Assembly (NCBI RefSeq): GCF_029910095.1
Contig: NZ_CP094526.1
Span: 6,634,001 to 6,698,000 of the forward strand
Direction of reading: 5' to 3'
Length of the DNA: 64,000 nt
DNA from: Bradyrhizobium sp. ISRA464
GTDB taxonomy: Bacteria; Pseudomonadota; Alphaproteobacteria; Rhizobiales; Xanthobacteraceae
Shown here in pieces: positions 1 through 8,982 of this stretch. The stretch's first letter is position 1. Each line of letters opens with the position of its first letter. The notes below the pieces were generated by a model. That model saw only the letters and a list, made by a program, of their open reading frames with translations, had not been told where the DNA came from and made no database searches. The translations under genes and the position numbers were made by a program.

Positions 1-827
1 GGTGAACTCACCCGCTGCGTCGGTTCAAAATCACACAACCGCACGCTACGTACAAACAATAATGCACTGGCGCGTCGCTCAACCTGCGTGTGGATAGTAT
101 CCACACGCCGATCGTGCAGAGGCAGACCAGATTGCAAAGTCCGGTTCGCGCTACCGTTCCGGTGTACCTAGGAGCTTGCATCCTTACTAGCGGCGCTGCC
201 GCATTGATTCCCTTCATGTTCGGACAGAAAAAGTTGTGTCGGAATTTCTATCCGGCTCCCGTTCGACTGGGTGACGGCGGTTGCCAACGTATTGGGTTCT
301 CTTTTCCTTTTGTTGGCGCTTCTGCCGCTAGCGGCTTTTACATCCGCCAAGGTCGCAACCAGGTTCACACCAGAGATCAATGTCAATGCGCCGCTATGGG
401 GGTCTGTCGCAGTCTTTGGGGCGAAGACGGTATATTGCGCATGGAAGTTGGCTCAAGCCGGCGCCCTCAGCGCTCGCGCGCTCTGGGACACGGGCATTTG
501 CTACGACCAGCGCACTTTGCGGCGAGGAGAGCTTTCTACCCTGCTCGGAAACAAGTATTTCGACTTCGCTTTTCGTGTCTGCCGATCATCAGAGCATAGG
601 TATTGGACGGCGGACTTCGAGAGCGGCAACGAGGCTTGTTGATCCATAACCTCCAGCCGCGCCGCCCTCTCCAACTGCGCTGTGAGCAGCAACTGATCGC
701 ATTCATTATCGATTGACCTTATCAAAACAGATCGATGGCACGGCATGGGACAGCGTATATGGGCTCGCCGACCATCGCCCATTAGTGCCGAACCATTCCT
801 GCCAACGCTGCGAGGCTGTGCATTGTA
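1..827. other. No confident gene; weak ORF only
   Basis: No gene is supported here. The best candidate is a plus-strand frame from a GTG at 271 to 642 (123 codons). It has one hydrophobic N-terminal segment and a charged C-terminus, but no recognised motif and no clear ribosome binding site. It may be chance or a remnant. Confidence 0.2.
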
Positions 828-1559
828 TCAAGTACCGCTTGATGGAGCCGGCGAGGGTGATGGAGCAAAGCGCCGATCGAGTCGATCGTGACGCTCAACC
901 TCGCGCCTCAGCTCCTCGCCGGTTATCCACACCAGCCAATCGTCGTCAACGATATCCTCTTCCACCAGCCGCAATATCGATCCGCCGGGTTCATGATGCG
1001 TGACCTCGTAGACACCTTTTTCCACTGTCCAGCGCGCGACAAGTCCGCATAGGAAGTCAGGAGCCCACATGGCAAATGATACGCCGCGCGCTATTCCTCC
1101 GATGATCTTAGCGATCCCCTGGCCCCTAAAGTCTCCGCGGATCCAAGTATCCCCATGGTACGCTATTTTCCCCGTCATCTTCTTCGCACTTGGCGCTGTG
1201 CAAGTACAACGGTCCTGAGGATGTGCCTGTATGGTCGGATCTGCGTAAAACGCTTTGAGGGACTGAAGATGTTCTGCAAAGTTGCTCTGCGAAAGATCAT
1301 ACAGCCGAGCGGCCTGTAGAACCGTGACCTCGTCCTTCTTATCGACACCCATAATCCAATACCCCTCGCCGGGCTTGATTGGCGAGCGATCGGGCCGAAA
1401 ATTGGGATAGGTCAGCCGCTTCGTGGGGGTGGCCCTTGTGATCGAGACGTACTCTTCAAAATCAAATCCGATCGAAAGCTTGATTTCTTTTTGGGCGGCG
1501 GCGGCGTCGTATACTTGCAGGAGGCGTGAGACGTGCAACGGATTGACAACGTTCTTCAT
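828..1559 (-). CDS. Hypothetical protein with GNAT-like acetyltransferase features
   Basis: A 243-residue soluble protein that I cannot place in a named family. Around residues 135-155 the stretch GDTWIRGDFRGQGIAKIIGG contains an R-x-Q-G-x-A element, as in the acetyl-CoA-binding loop of GNAT acyltransferases. It is followed by a hydrophobic helix and an acidic C-terminal half (VEEDIVDDDWLVW). The ATG at 1559 has only a weak AGGA-like site about 12 bases upstream. There is no signal peptide and no obvious operon partner, since the next minus-strand gene starts about 1.7 kb away. The GNAT assignment rests on this motif alone, and a non-enzymatic role is possible. Confidence 0.55.
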   Translation of the reverse strand: MKNVVNPLHVSRLLQVYDAAAAQKEIKLSIGFDFEEYVSITRATPTKRLTYPNFRPDRSPIKPGEGYWIMGVDKKDEVTVLQAARLYDLSQSNFAEHLQSLKAFYADPTIQAHPQDRCTCTAPSAKKMTGKIAYHGDTWIRGDFRGQGIAKIIGGIARGVSFAMWAPDFLCGLVARWTVEKGVYEVTHHEPGGSILRLVEEDIVDDDWLVWITGEELRREVERHDRLDRRFAPSPSPAPSSGT

Positions 1560-1994
1560 CGCTGCGCTTCATCCTCTCGTGAGAGCGGGGCCCCGACCTA
1601 TGTGGCGAGCTGCTAGCTGATCGTCATCACTGATGACCAATCAGGACAACTACCTCCTCTGGTAGGTCAGTTTGCAGTGGGCGTTTGAAGCGGTGATCGG
1701 CGCCTGTCAGCAGTTGACGGCTGCGGCGCGCTCTTGAGCGACAGCGGCCGATCGGACGATCCGCGCATTCGGGAGAGCTCAGCGCCAAGGGTATTGCTTC
1801 GGGCGCCCATGTCCTGCCAAGGCAGCAAGTCATTCGCAAGAGAACTCGTGCATCAACGAGCGTACCGTGATTGCAAGTAGGCTGTCGGATCTAGACAGCG
1901 ATCGGTTGGGCATCGCCGACCGGCTCTATTTTCCTTTGGCCGTGGCGCCAATCACCCGCGCCCGTGGCCTCGTCTGGATGGCAGCACGCTCAGG
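1560..1994. other. Gene-free spacer
   Basis: About 435 bases between two minus-strand genes. I see no convincing coding frame, repeat or terminator. Confidence 0.4.
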
Positions 1995-3290
1995 TCACTC
2001 GACTCTAGCTTGCTTCACTGTCTCGGCTAGAGAGACTTCGAATATGTCAATACCTCGATTTAAGGCCTCCAGGTCGATCGTGAGAGCAGGCAAGAATTTT
2101 ACGACCTCATCCCTGGGGCCGCATCGCTCGATAATCAATCCCTTCTCAAATGCCTTGCGCGTCGTCGCCTCCGCGATTTCAGCAATCTGGCAATCAAACC
2201 CCACGGCCATGCCTCGTCCGCGAACAGAAAAGCTGTTTCCGTGGCCGGACGCAATGGCCTCAAGCCGGCGGCGCATAAGCTCTCCCATGCGCTGGACCCC
2301 TTCTGAGAACGTCCGGCTGCGCCAGTAGACGTTTATAGCTGCGGTCGCAGATACAAGCGCAAGATTATTTCCTCGAAACGTCGCTGTATGTTCTCCCGGG
2401 CGCCAAGCGTCGCGCTCCTCCCTGATCAATAGCATCGACAACGGCAGGCCATACCCACTTAGCGACTTCGACAGTACGACGATGTCCGGCGACAACCCTG
2501 CGAACTCGAAGCTGAAGAATTCGCCTGTGCGACCGCACCCCATCTGGATATCATCAACTATGAAAAGGGCACCAACGTCCTTTGCTATCGCCTGAAGTGA
2601 CTGTAACCATTCCTTGCCAGCTACGTTTATTCCGCCTTCTCCCTGCACAGTTTCGACGAGAATGGCTGCTGGCAAATCAACGCCACTGCTCTCGTCCAGC
2701 AAGACCTTCCGCAGGTAGTCCGACGTATCAGCACCCGGTCCGAGGTAACCGTCATAGGGCATGAAAGTCGCGCCGGACAAAGCTACGCCACTGGCTATGC
2801 GAAAATGACGACCACCGGTTACGGCGGTCGCGCCTAAACTGAGGCCATGGTATCCATGCGTGAACGAGATGACGTTCTGACGTCCCGTGATCTTACGTGA
2901 GAGCTTTAGTGCTGCCTCAACCGCATTGGCACCTGTCGGCCCTGTGAACTGAAAGCGATAGTTCTGCAGACCGCGGTCTCGAAGTATGACAGCGTCGAAC
3001 GTCTCCATGAATTCGCGTTTTGCAGGAGTGGCCATATCAAGCCCGTGCACAACAGCATCTGAGGCCAGATACTCGGTAATAGCCGCTTTGATCTCATGAT
3101 TGTTGTGGCCGTAGTTCAGCGTTCCGGCGCCTGAGAGGAAGTCAATGACCTCGCGGCCACCATCCGTTAGCATGATGGAACCGCGTGCCCGGCTGAACAC
3201 ATCCGGAAGCGAGCGTGAGTACAAGCGGACATTCGATTCTAACGCTTCGAAAGCTCGCAGGTTAGCCGGCTCGCCGATTACCTCAACCAT
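1995..3290 (-). CDS. ectB: Diaminobutyrate--2-oxoglutarate aminotransferase (EctB/DoeD type)
   Basis: A class III PLP-dependent aminotransferase of 431 residues, the usual EctB length. The PLP lysine is K275 in VVLSKSLSGYGLPLS. VDDIQMGCGRTG (about 245-256) supplies the cofactor-binding aspartate, and ETVQGEGG and FRGNNLA are typical of the EctB family. EctB interconverts L-aspartate-semialdehyde and L-2,4-diaminobutyrate. Related DoeD enzymes run the same step during ectoine breakdown. No ectA or ectC is nearby, but eutB, eutC and doeA lie at 9-12 kb, so a catabolic DoeD-like role is at least as likely as ectoine synthesis. The ATG at 3290 is preceded by AAGGAAACGCG, a good ribosome binding site. 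The family is clear; the direction of the reaction in vivo is inference. Confidence 0.88.
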   Translation of the reverse strand: MVEVIGEPANLRAFEALESNVRLYSRSLPDVFSRARGSIMLTDGGREVIDFLSGAGTLNYGHNNHEIKAAITEYLASDAVVHGLDMATPAKREFMETFDAVILRDRGLQNYRFQFTGPTGANAVEAALKLSRKITGRQNVISFTHGYHGLSLGATAVTGGRHFRIASGVALSGATFMPYDGYLGPGADTSDYLRKVLLDESSGVDLPAAILVETVQGEGGINVAGKEWLQSLQAIAKDVGALFIVDDIQMGCGRTGEFFSFEFAGLSPDIVVLSKSLSGYGLPLSMLLIREERDAWRPGEHTATFRGNNLALVSATAAINVYWRSRTFSEGVQRMGELMRRRLEAIASGHGNSFSVRGRGMAVGFDCQIAEIAEATTRKAFEKGLIIERCGPRDEVVKFLPALTIDLEALNRGIDIFEVSLAETVKQARVE

Positions 3291-3309
3291 CGCGTTTCCT
3301 TTGCAAGTC

Positions 3310-3338
3310 AGAGGTTCATGAACGAAAGAGGTTCATGA
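3310..3338. repeat. Two 12-bp direct repeats upstream of the aminotransferase
   Basis: AGAGGTTCATGA occurs at 3310-3321 and again at 3327-3338, a period of 17 bases. It ends about 20 bases before the aminotransferase start at 3290 (minus strand). The position suits a regulator-binding site, but no function is shown. Confidence 0.45.
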
Positions 3339-3609
3339 CCAAAGCGGGCTCTTGTCAGATTGCGTGAACGGTGGACTCAGCACTCGGACAGACGCATGTG
3401 CAGGCTTGCGTCATTGGGTGTTGCACGATGCCCGCCGCCAAATACGTCCCTCTATGTACTTACATGAGAACCGAAAATCGCGGACCTACTAAGGTCAGCA
3501 GCTGTCGTTTCGACTGCTCCCATGAATTTTAACAAGGGCTTTCCGCGAGCCTGCCAAATCAGGCCGCCCGCCTCGCGGCAGGCCAAACTCGAAGCGAGGG
3601 AGCCCCATC

Positions 3610-4884
3610 ATGGACATCACCACCCCGGTCCGTCACACCAATTACGGCTTGAACCCGGGGGACGATCTAAACGACCTTCGCATGTCTGAGACCGTGCGGC
3701 CGTTGTATGAGCGGGTGCGAGAATTCATCCGCGAAACCGTGGAACCAATTTCGGCTGAGCTCGAGAAGTCTTATGATAACACAGCCGACCGCTGGAGCTT
3801 CACCCGGGCGCAGCTCGACATGCTGGAGTGGGCGAAGTCCAAGGCCAAGGCGGAGGGCCTGTGGAACTTCTTCCTACCCGATGCCCACACCGGCGAGGGA
3901 ATGAAGAATTTGGACTTCGCCTACATCGCCGCCGAGCTCGGCAAGAACCTGCTTGCACCTGAGACCATGAACTGCGCGGCGCCCGATACTGGCAACATGG
4001 AGGTGCTGGAACGCGTCGGCACGCCAAAGCAGAAGGAGAAGTGGCTGACGCCGCTGCTCAACGGGGAAATCCGCTCGGCTTATGCCATGACCGAGCCAAC
4101 CGTGGCCTCCTCTGACGCCAAGAACATCTCGACAAGCGCCAAGCTTATCGGGGACGAGTGGGTGATTAACGGCGAAAAATACTTCATCTCCGGTGCAGGC
4201 GACCCGCGCTGCAAGATTATGATTGTGATGGTGAAGACCAACCAGGATGCAGCACCGAGCAAGCAGCACTCGCAGATCCTGGTGCCGATGGACACCCCCG
4301 GCATCGAGATCCTCGGACCTATGCACGTTTTTGGACAGGACCATGCGCCGCGCGGCCACATGCATCTACGCTTCAACAATGTGCGGGTGCCGAAGGAGAA
4401 CCTCCTGCTCGACGAGGGCCGCGGGTTCGAGATCTCGCAACTCCGCCTCGGCCCCGGCCGCATCCATCACTGCATGCGTGTCATCGGCAAGGCGGAGAAG
4501 GCGCTCGACATGATGGTGCAGCGCGGGCTCACGCGCGAAGCCTTCGGCAAGAAGATCGCCTATCTCGGCGGCAATCTGCAGTTAATCGCGCAGGCACGCT
4601 GCGAGATTGAGGCCATGCGGCTGATGGTCCTGAAGGCGGCGAGAGCCATGGACGTGCTCGGCAACAAAGATGCACGGATCTGGGTCAGTATGATCAAGGC
4701 GATGGTGCCGGAGCGTGCCTCCAAGATCATCGATCAGGCGATCCAGATGCACGGCGCGACCGGCATTTCGAATTGGACGCCGCTCGCCGAGATGTACACC
4801 GATGTCCGCCAGTTGCGCCTGACCGATGGCCCCGACGAGGTCCACTGGATGGTCGTTGGTCGCCACGAACTGAGCATGCCGTAG
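3610..4884 (+). CDS. Acyl-CoA dehydrogenase family protein
   Basis: A 424-residue flavoprotein of the acyl-CoA dehydrogenase superfamily, which oxidises acyl-CoA thioesters at the alpha-beta position using FAD. The order is typical: a helical N-domain (about 20-140), a beta domain with AYAMTEPTVASSDAKN (about 157-172) and FISGAG, then a C-terminal helical domain with REAFGKKIAYLGGNLQ and IQMHGATGISNWTPLA. The ending RLTDGPDEVHWMV resembles ACAD10/11-like enzymes, which often work with a phosphotransferase-type partner. The ATG at 3610 follows GAGGGAGCCCC. Just after the stop a new reading frame begins with its own ribosome binding site but breaks off, so the operon appears truncated. The natural acyl substrate cannot be told from the sequence. 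Confidence 0.9.
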   Translation: MDITTPVRHTNYGLNPGDDLNDLRMSETVRPLYERVREFIRETVEPISAELEKSYDNTADRWSFTRAQLDMLEWAKSKAKAEGLWNFFLPDAHTGEGMKNLDFAYIAAELGKNLLAPETMNCAAPDTGNMEVLERVGTPKQKEKWLTPLLNGEIRSAYAMTEPTVASSDAKNISTSAKLIGDEWVINGEKYFISGAGDPRCKIMIVMVKTNQDAAPSKQHSQILVPMDTPGIEILGPMHVFGQDHAPRGHMHLRFNNVRVPKENLLLDEGRGFEISQLRLGPGRIHHCMRVIGKAEKALDMMVQRGLTREAFGKKIAYLGGNLQLIAQARCEIEAMRLMVLKAARAMDVLGNKDARIWVSMIKAMVPERASKIIDQAIQMHGATGISNWTPLAEMYTDVRQLRLTDGPDEVHWMVVGRHELSMP

Positions 4885-4897
4885 GAGGACGAAACGC

Positions 4898-4931
4898 GTG
4901 GCCAAATTCGACTATGCACAGTTGGTTCGGC
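4898..4931 (+). pseudogene. Cut-off 5' end of a gene following the acyl-CoA dehydrogenase
   Basis: Right after the dehydrogenase stop (4882-4884), GGAGGACGAAACGC precedes a GTG that opens the frame MAKFDYAQLVRR. This looks like a real gene start with a strong ribosome binding site. The frame then runs into low-complexity arginine-rich sequence and a stop near 5020, and insertion-sequence debris follows. Acyl-CoA dehydrogenases of this type are often followed by an aminoglycoside-phosphotransferase-like gene, which is a guess for its identity. Confidence 0.35.
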
Positions 4932-5214
4932 GGCCCTGCCATGGCAGGCGCAAAGAAGCCGCGGGTCTTCGATTCCCGTCAGGCAGCAGACTTCTCGGTC
5001 CTTCGACGGACAAAGTGTGAGTTCTTTACGTCAAGTTCAGCAAATTCGATCATGGGGTCCGGCCGAGCCATCCCCTGGGAGCCGCCGTCGCTCGCTCGCC
5101 CAAAGCGTAGCGCTGGCGAGCGACGGCGGCGGAGAGGTGGCGTAACTCCTCCTTCTTGTACTCCTTGAGCAGGTCCATGTTGAGATAGCGATGGTCCTCG
5201 AGCCAGGCCTCGTG

Positions 5215-5510
5215 ACGCTCGACGGTCCCGGCTACGATCCGCGTCGATCAAGACAGCGAGTTGGTGTCGCCGCGATCTTGACCTGTGGCCTACCGACGCG
5301 GCATCACGCTCAACTTCTCGCGGCCCGGCCGACCGACCTCGAATGCCTTCCGTCGAGGCCTTCCACGGCTGCTTTTGCGCCGAACCCCTCAACGCCCATT
5401 GATTGCTCTCAGCCTTGTGGACGCTCAGGAACGAGCGGAGGGATTGGCGCGGGGGTACTACAATGAAGAGCGGCCCCCTGTACCCTTTCATGCGGTCTCT
5501 GGGATGAGCG
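5215..5510 (+). pseudogene. IS3-family transposase OrfB remnant (integrase core 3' end)
   Basis: Across changing frames the plus strand spells the C-terminal integrase core of IS3-family transposases: IRVDQDSELVS, then YRRGITLNFSRPGRPTSNAF, then EAFHGCFCAEPLNAH, then LVDAQERAEG and YYNEERP. The family order is DxGSEF, DFSRPGKPTDNAF, EAFNGRFRAECLNAHW and YYNEERPH, so order and spacing match. At least two frameshifts and one in-frame stop break it, and the 5' part is missing. It lies directly upstream of an IS110-family element. Confidence 0.75.
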
Positions 5511-5639
5511 CCGCGGGTCGCGCGAAGTGAAGCGTAGCGGAACGTAGCGTGACCCGCGGGCGACGGCCCGAATTGGCGTAGCCTTCCGGAACCGAGCCGA
5601 TTCGTCGGGAGCGACCAATCGCCCCCTGTGGCCCGACCA

Positions 5640-7060
5640 CCTGGGGGGGACGCGTGCCCCGTCGGATTGGCCGTGATCGATGCCCCGTGGGGAGTTCGCG
5701 CCGGACCAGAGCTGTTTTCTCCGAGCGCCAGTACAGGGATCGGCAAAGGTCGCGGTGGCTCGCTTGCGGCGACAAGGAGAGGGTATGACGGATCAGAAGC
5801 ATTGGTATGCCGGCGTCGACTGGGCGTCGGAGAGCCATCATGTGTTCCTCACGGATGGCGATGGCCGAAAAATCGGCGAAAGGGTCTTCAGGCACGGTGG
5901 CGAGGGACTCGCGGAGATGGCGGGCTGGCTGATGGCGACAAGCGGCGCGGTCGAGGGGCCTCAAATCCAGGTCGCAATCGAGGTACCACATGGCCCCGTG
6001 GTCGAAACGCTGATCGAACGCGGGTTCAAGGTGCACGCCATCAATCCGAAACAGATGGATCGCTTCCGCGACCGCTTCACCCTGGCTGGAGCCAAGGACG
6101 ACAGCCGCGATGCCGAAGTGATGGCGTCGGCCTTGCGTACGGATCGGCGTTGCTTCCGGCTGCTCGCAGCCGCTGACCCCGTCGTCATCGAATTGCGCGA
6201 GTGGTCGCGCATCGCGGAGGACCTCGGTGCCGAACGCAACCGGTTGACGAACCGCTTGCGCGAGCAGCTTTGGCGCTACTTCCCCGCAATGCTCGAGCTC
6301 GAAAACGACCTTGGAGCAGAGTGGCTGCTCGATCTCTGGGAGACCGTGCCCACGCCAGCCAAAGCCGCGCGGATCCGTGGGGCGGCGATCGCCAGGTTGC
6401 TCAAGCGTCATCGTATCCGTCGCTTCGACGCCGTCCATGTGCTCGATATCCTGCGTAAGCCGCCCGTTAAGGTGGCCGCCGGTGCGACCGAGGCCGCCAG
6501 TGCCCACATCGCTACGCTTATCGCGCGTGTCCGCTTGGTGAACCGCCAGCTCAGGCAAGCGCATCATCAGCTCGACACACTGACCGCCCGTCTCGTCGCG
6601 ACCGACGAGGCCGAGCCGGGGCACAGGAAGCAGCATGACGTGGAGATCCTCGCATCCTTGCCGGGAGTGGGAAGGATCGTCCTCGCCACGCTGCTTGCAG
6701 AAGCCCTCGATGCCCTGCAGCGACGTGACTACGCCGCCTTGCGCAGTTTGACAGGAGTCGCGCCAGTCACCAAACGGTCGGGTAAGAGCTGCCTTGTGGT
6801 CAGAAGACAGGCCTGTCATGACCGCCTCGCCAACGCCATGTACCATTGGGCGCGCGTCGCCATCCAGCACGACCCCAGAAGCCGCTCGAAATACGTCGCG
6901 CTTCGAAGCCGAGGTCACAGCCACGGTCGAGCTCTCCGATCGGTTGCCGACCGCCTTCTCAACGTCGCTTGCGCCATGCTGAAAACCGGTACCACCTTCG
7001 ACCCGTCGTTGGCTGCCCAAAAATCCACTTGTTAAATGGTGGGGAGTCCCCCCCCCGGAG
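5640..7060 (+). mobile_element. IS110-family insertion sequence (ends approximate)
   Basis: The element is defined by its intact transposase gene at 5785-7035. IS110-family elements lack clear terminal inverted repeats and usually make no target duplication, so the ends cannot be fixed by eye. G- and C-rich runs (GGGGGGG near 5650, CCCCCCCCC near 7050) flank the gene. Both outer flanks also share a GAGCGACCA-type stretch (near 5611 and 7059). The bounds are estimates. Confidence 0.5.
5785..7035 (+). CDS. IS110-family transposase
   Basis: A 416-residue DEDD transposase. The N-terminal RuvC-like domain starts with YAGVDWASESHHVF (D12). It continues with VAIEVPHGPVVE (the glutamate) and INPKQMDRFRDRF plus AKDDSRDAEVMA (the last acidic pair). 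The C-terminal transposase_20 domain carries the serine region LASLPGVGRIVLATLLAE and LRSLTGVAPVTKRSGK, ending in RALRSVADRLLNVACAML. The ATG at 5785 is chosen over an upstream in-frame ATG at 5680 because AAGGAGAGGGT sits directly before it and the protein then starts as in the family. The gene appears intact, so the element may still move. It sits between IS3 debris and the dioxygenase gene. Confidence 0.92.
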   Translation: MTDQKHWYAGVDWASESHHVFLTDGDGRKIGERVFRHGGEGLAEMAGWLMATSGAVEGPQIQVAIEVPHGPVVETLIERGFKVHAINPKQMDRFRDRFTLAGAKDDSRDAEVMASALRTDRRCFRLLAAADPVVIELREWSRIAEDLGAERNRLTNRLREQLWRYFPAMLELENDLGAEWLLDLWETVPTPAKAARIRGAAIARLLKRHRIRRFDAVHVLDILRKPPVKVAAGATEAASAHIATLIARVRLVNRQLRQAHHQLDTLTARLVATDEAEPGHRKQHDVEILASLPGVGRIVLATLLAEALDALQRRDYAALRSLTGVAPVTKRSGKSCLVVRRQACHDRLANAMYHWARVAIQHDPRSRSKYVALRSRGHSHGRALRSVADRLLNVACAMLKTGTTFDPSLAAQKSTC

Positions 7061-7146
7061 CGACCAGCAATCGACCGCCGATCTTGCGGCAGAACCACGT
7101 TGGCGCGACCAGCCCGCCAACTTGATGAGAGACGCAAAGCTCTAGA

Positions 7147-8064
7147 CTAGGCGGGACTTGCGGACGACTGCTTGATGATCTTGACACGGGGCACACTGCA
7201 CCGGCCGTCGACGCTGACGGGTACCTCGCCCTCGACGGCAGCGCGACGAACGATGCGGCGCTGCTCGCCGTAATCATCGACTGCATAATGCATTGTGGCG
7301 CGGTTATCCCAAATCGCGATGTCACCCTGCTTCCAATTCCAACGCACAGTGTTTTCCGGCGCGGTGATATGAGACTCAAACAGATCGAGTAGCTTCTGGC
7401 CGTCATATTTTGGGACATCTACAAAACGTGTCACATAGGAGCCTAGGACCAGCGCACGCTCGCCGGTCTCGGGATGGATGCGCACGACGGGATGTTCGGT
7501 CTCGAACCTCGCCCTGGTAAGAGCCTCGTCATCGAGATTCTTATCCGCTTCGGTGCGGTGCGCGACCAGCCTGAGGCTGTGAACAGCCCAAAGCGCGTCA
7601 GCGAGCCGTTGCAGCGGCTGCGGCAAGTCGAGATAGGCGGCTGCGGTATTTGACCACACCGTGTCGCCACCGACTGGCGGGATCACAACACCACGCAGCA
7701 CCGAAATCTTGGGATAGGCATCCAGGCAGGACCAGTCGACGTGCCAGACGTCTGTCTGGATGTTTCTGCGCGCGGAATCAATGTCAAGGACCGAGATCGT
7801 TCCCTCGGTCGGAACCATCTCTGGATGTAGCGCGGGCTTCCCAAACCGTCGAGCAAAACGCTCGTGCTCAAGATCGTCAAGATGACCCTGGTCGCGAAAG
7901 AAGATGAGCTTGTGCTCGAGCAGGAGGGTCTTGATCGCAGCGATGGTTTGGTCCGGCAAATCGCTCGAGAGCTTGATATTGCGGATTTCCGCGCCGATAC
8001 GCGCCGACCGTTTGATGACATCCATCCCCGGAATGACGCTATTGCTCGAACCCCTTTCGCTCAT
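7147..8064 (-). CDS. TauD/TfdA family Fe(II)/2-oxoglutarate dioxygenase
   Basis: A 305-residue non-heme iron dioxygenase of the taurine/2,4-D type. Such enzymes couple oxidative decarboxylation of 2-oxoglutarate to hydroxylation of a small carboxylate or sulfonate. The facial triad is visible: H and D in DVWHVDWS (about residues 107-114) and the distal H in RATMHYAVDDYG (about 253-264). The 2-oxoglutarate arginine follows in EQRRIVRR. The ATG at 8064 follows GGAGAATGCCACC. The gene lies 0.9 kb downstream of doeA on the same strand, so it could extend the same pathway, although EctD-type ectoine hydroxylases belong to a different (PhyH-like) branch. The substrate is unknown. Confidence 0.88.
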   Translation of the reverse strand: MSERGSSNSVIPGMDVIKRSARIGAEIRNIKLSSDLPDQTIAAIKTLLLEHKLIFFRDQGHLDDLEHERFARRFGKPALHPEMVPTEGTISVLDIDSARRNIQTDVWHVDWSCLDAYPKISVLRGVVIPPVGGDTVWSNTAAAYLDLPQPLQRLADALWAVHSLRLVAHRTEADKNLDDEALTRARFETEHPVVRIHPETGERALVLGSYVTRFVDVPKYDGQKLLDLFESHITAPENTVRWNWKQGDIAIWDNRATMHYAVDDYGEQRRIVRRAAVEGEVPVSVDGRCSVPRVKIIKQSSASPA

Positions 8065-8982
8065 GGTGGCATTCTCCAGGTTGTGGTTTTTCGCCAGGCA
8101 ACGCTATTTGGGAACACGAAGGCCATTCATTCGTGGCACTGTGACCGCCCGGTCCGACTTTCGAATTGGCTGTCGGCACGCTCTTGAGCGCCTGTTGAAT
8201 GTCGCGAGGATGATCGACCTCCAAATCCCGAGCAGGAATACACGATCAAATTGAATGAGAGCAGGCTCGAATGAGGCCAGGTTCTCGGAAGTAGGAGTCA
8301 GCGGGCCAGCAAACAGAGCCAGCATTCTCGATCAGTGACACTGGTGCTGTGCTGCACGACGGGTCTCTCTGCGTCGACGAGCCGTCGTGGGAATGATCAC
8401 GACCGATCCATTCTCCGCAAAACTGCGCCAGCGCGGCAGTTCGCAAGCGCATCAGATGTTCTTTCGGCATATATCCTGATCGGAGTGCCAAGGTTCGGCG
8501 CTTTCGCTGGCACGTGCTCGGCAGCTACCGCTTGCTCCATGTCGCCATATCGATTCCCTCGTTTCCTGTTCGCTGGCCACGACCGTTGCATCTCTCCATT
8601 GCAACCGCACCTACCTCTCCTGGTGGGCCGCCCCCAACTGACCGAAACCAGCGCGAGGTTGAAACCGCAAAGGGCCATGGCGCCAAACTCAACGTGCGGG
8701 GGTTTGCCGAGGCATTCGGCTTCGAAGCAAAGAGCGCTTATCCGCCAGCTCCGCTTTTGGGGCTGCTTTCGGCGCGCGAACGCTCCTTCTCAAAATATCA
8801 CCTACAGATTGTCCAGGCCTTCTTGGCGCTGACAGATGCCGCTAGTACGATTAACAGCGAGGATCATTTCAGCTTCATGCAGTGTGTGCCAGCCTGGGGA
8901 GAGCGTCGGCCTTGCTTGCCAAGACCATCCTAGTCCTGCAAGTCGCGTCCAAGTTGCGGAGCCACATCCTCACAAGCTTCAA
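8065..8982. other. Gene-free spacer
   Basis: About 920 bases between doeA and the dioxygenase. Plus-strand frames (for example 8514-8933) are open but show no recognisable domain, start site or family motif. I see no terminator or clear repeat. It could hold gene debris. Confidence 0.35.

Noticed and set aside
4965..4985. tRNA-like T-arm sequence (GGGTCTTCGATTCCCGT)
   Set aside because: No acceptor, D or anticodon stem can be folded around it; treated as chance.
5488..7137. 549-residue minus-strand open frame across the insertion sequence
   Set aside because: It is antisense to the intact IS110 transposase gene and has a composition and repeats that mirror it; no family motif.
8335..8933. 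Open plus-strand frames near 8.3-8.9 kb
   Set aside because: They look like translated GC-rich spacer; no start site, motif or partner.
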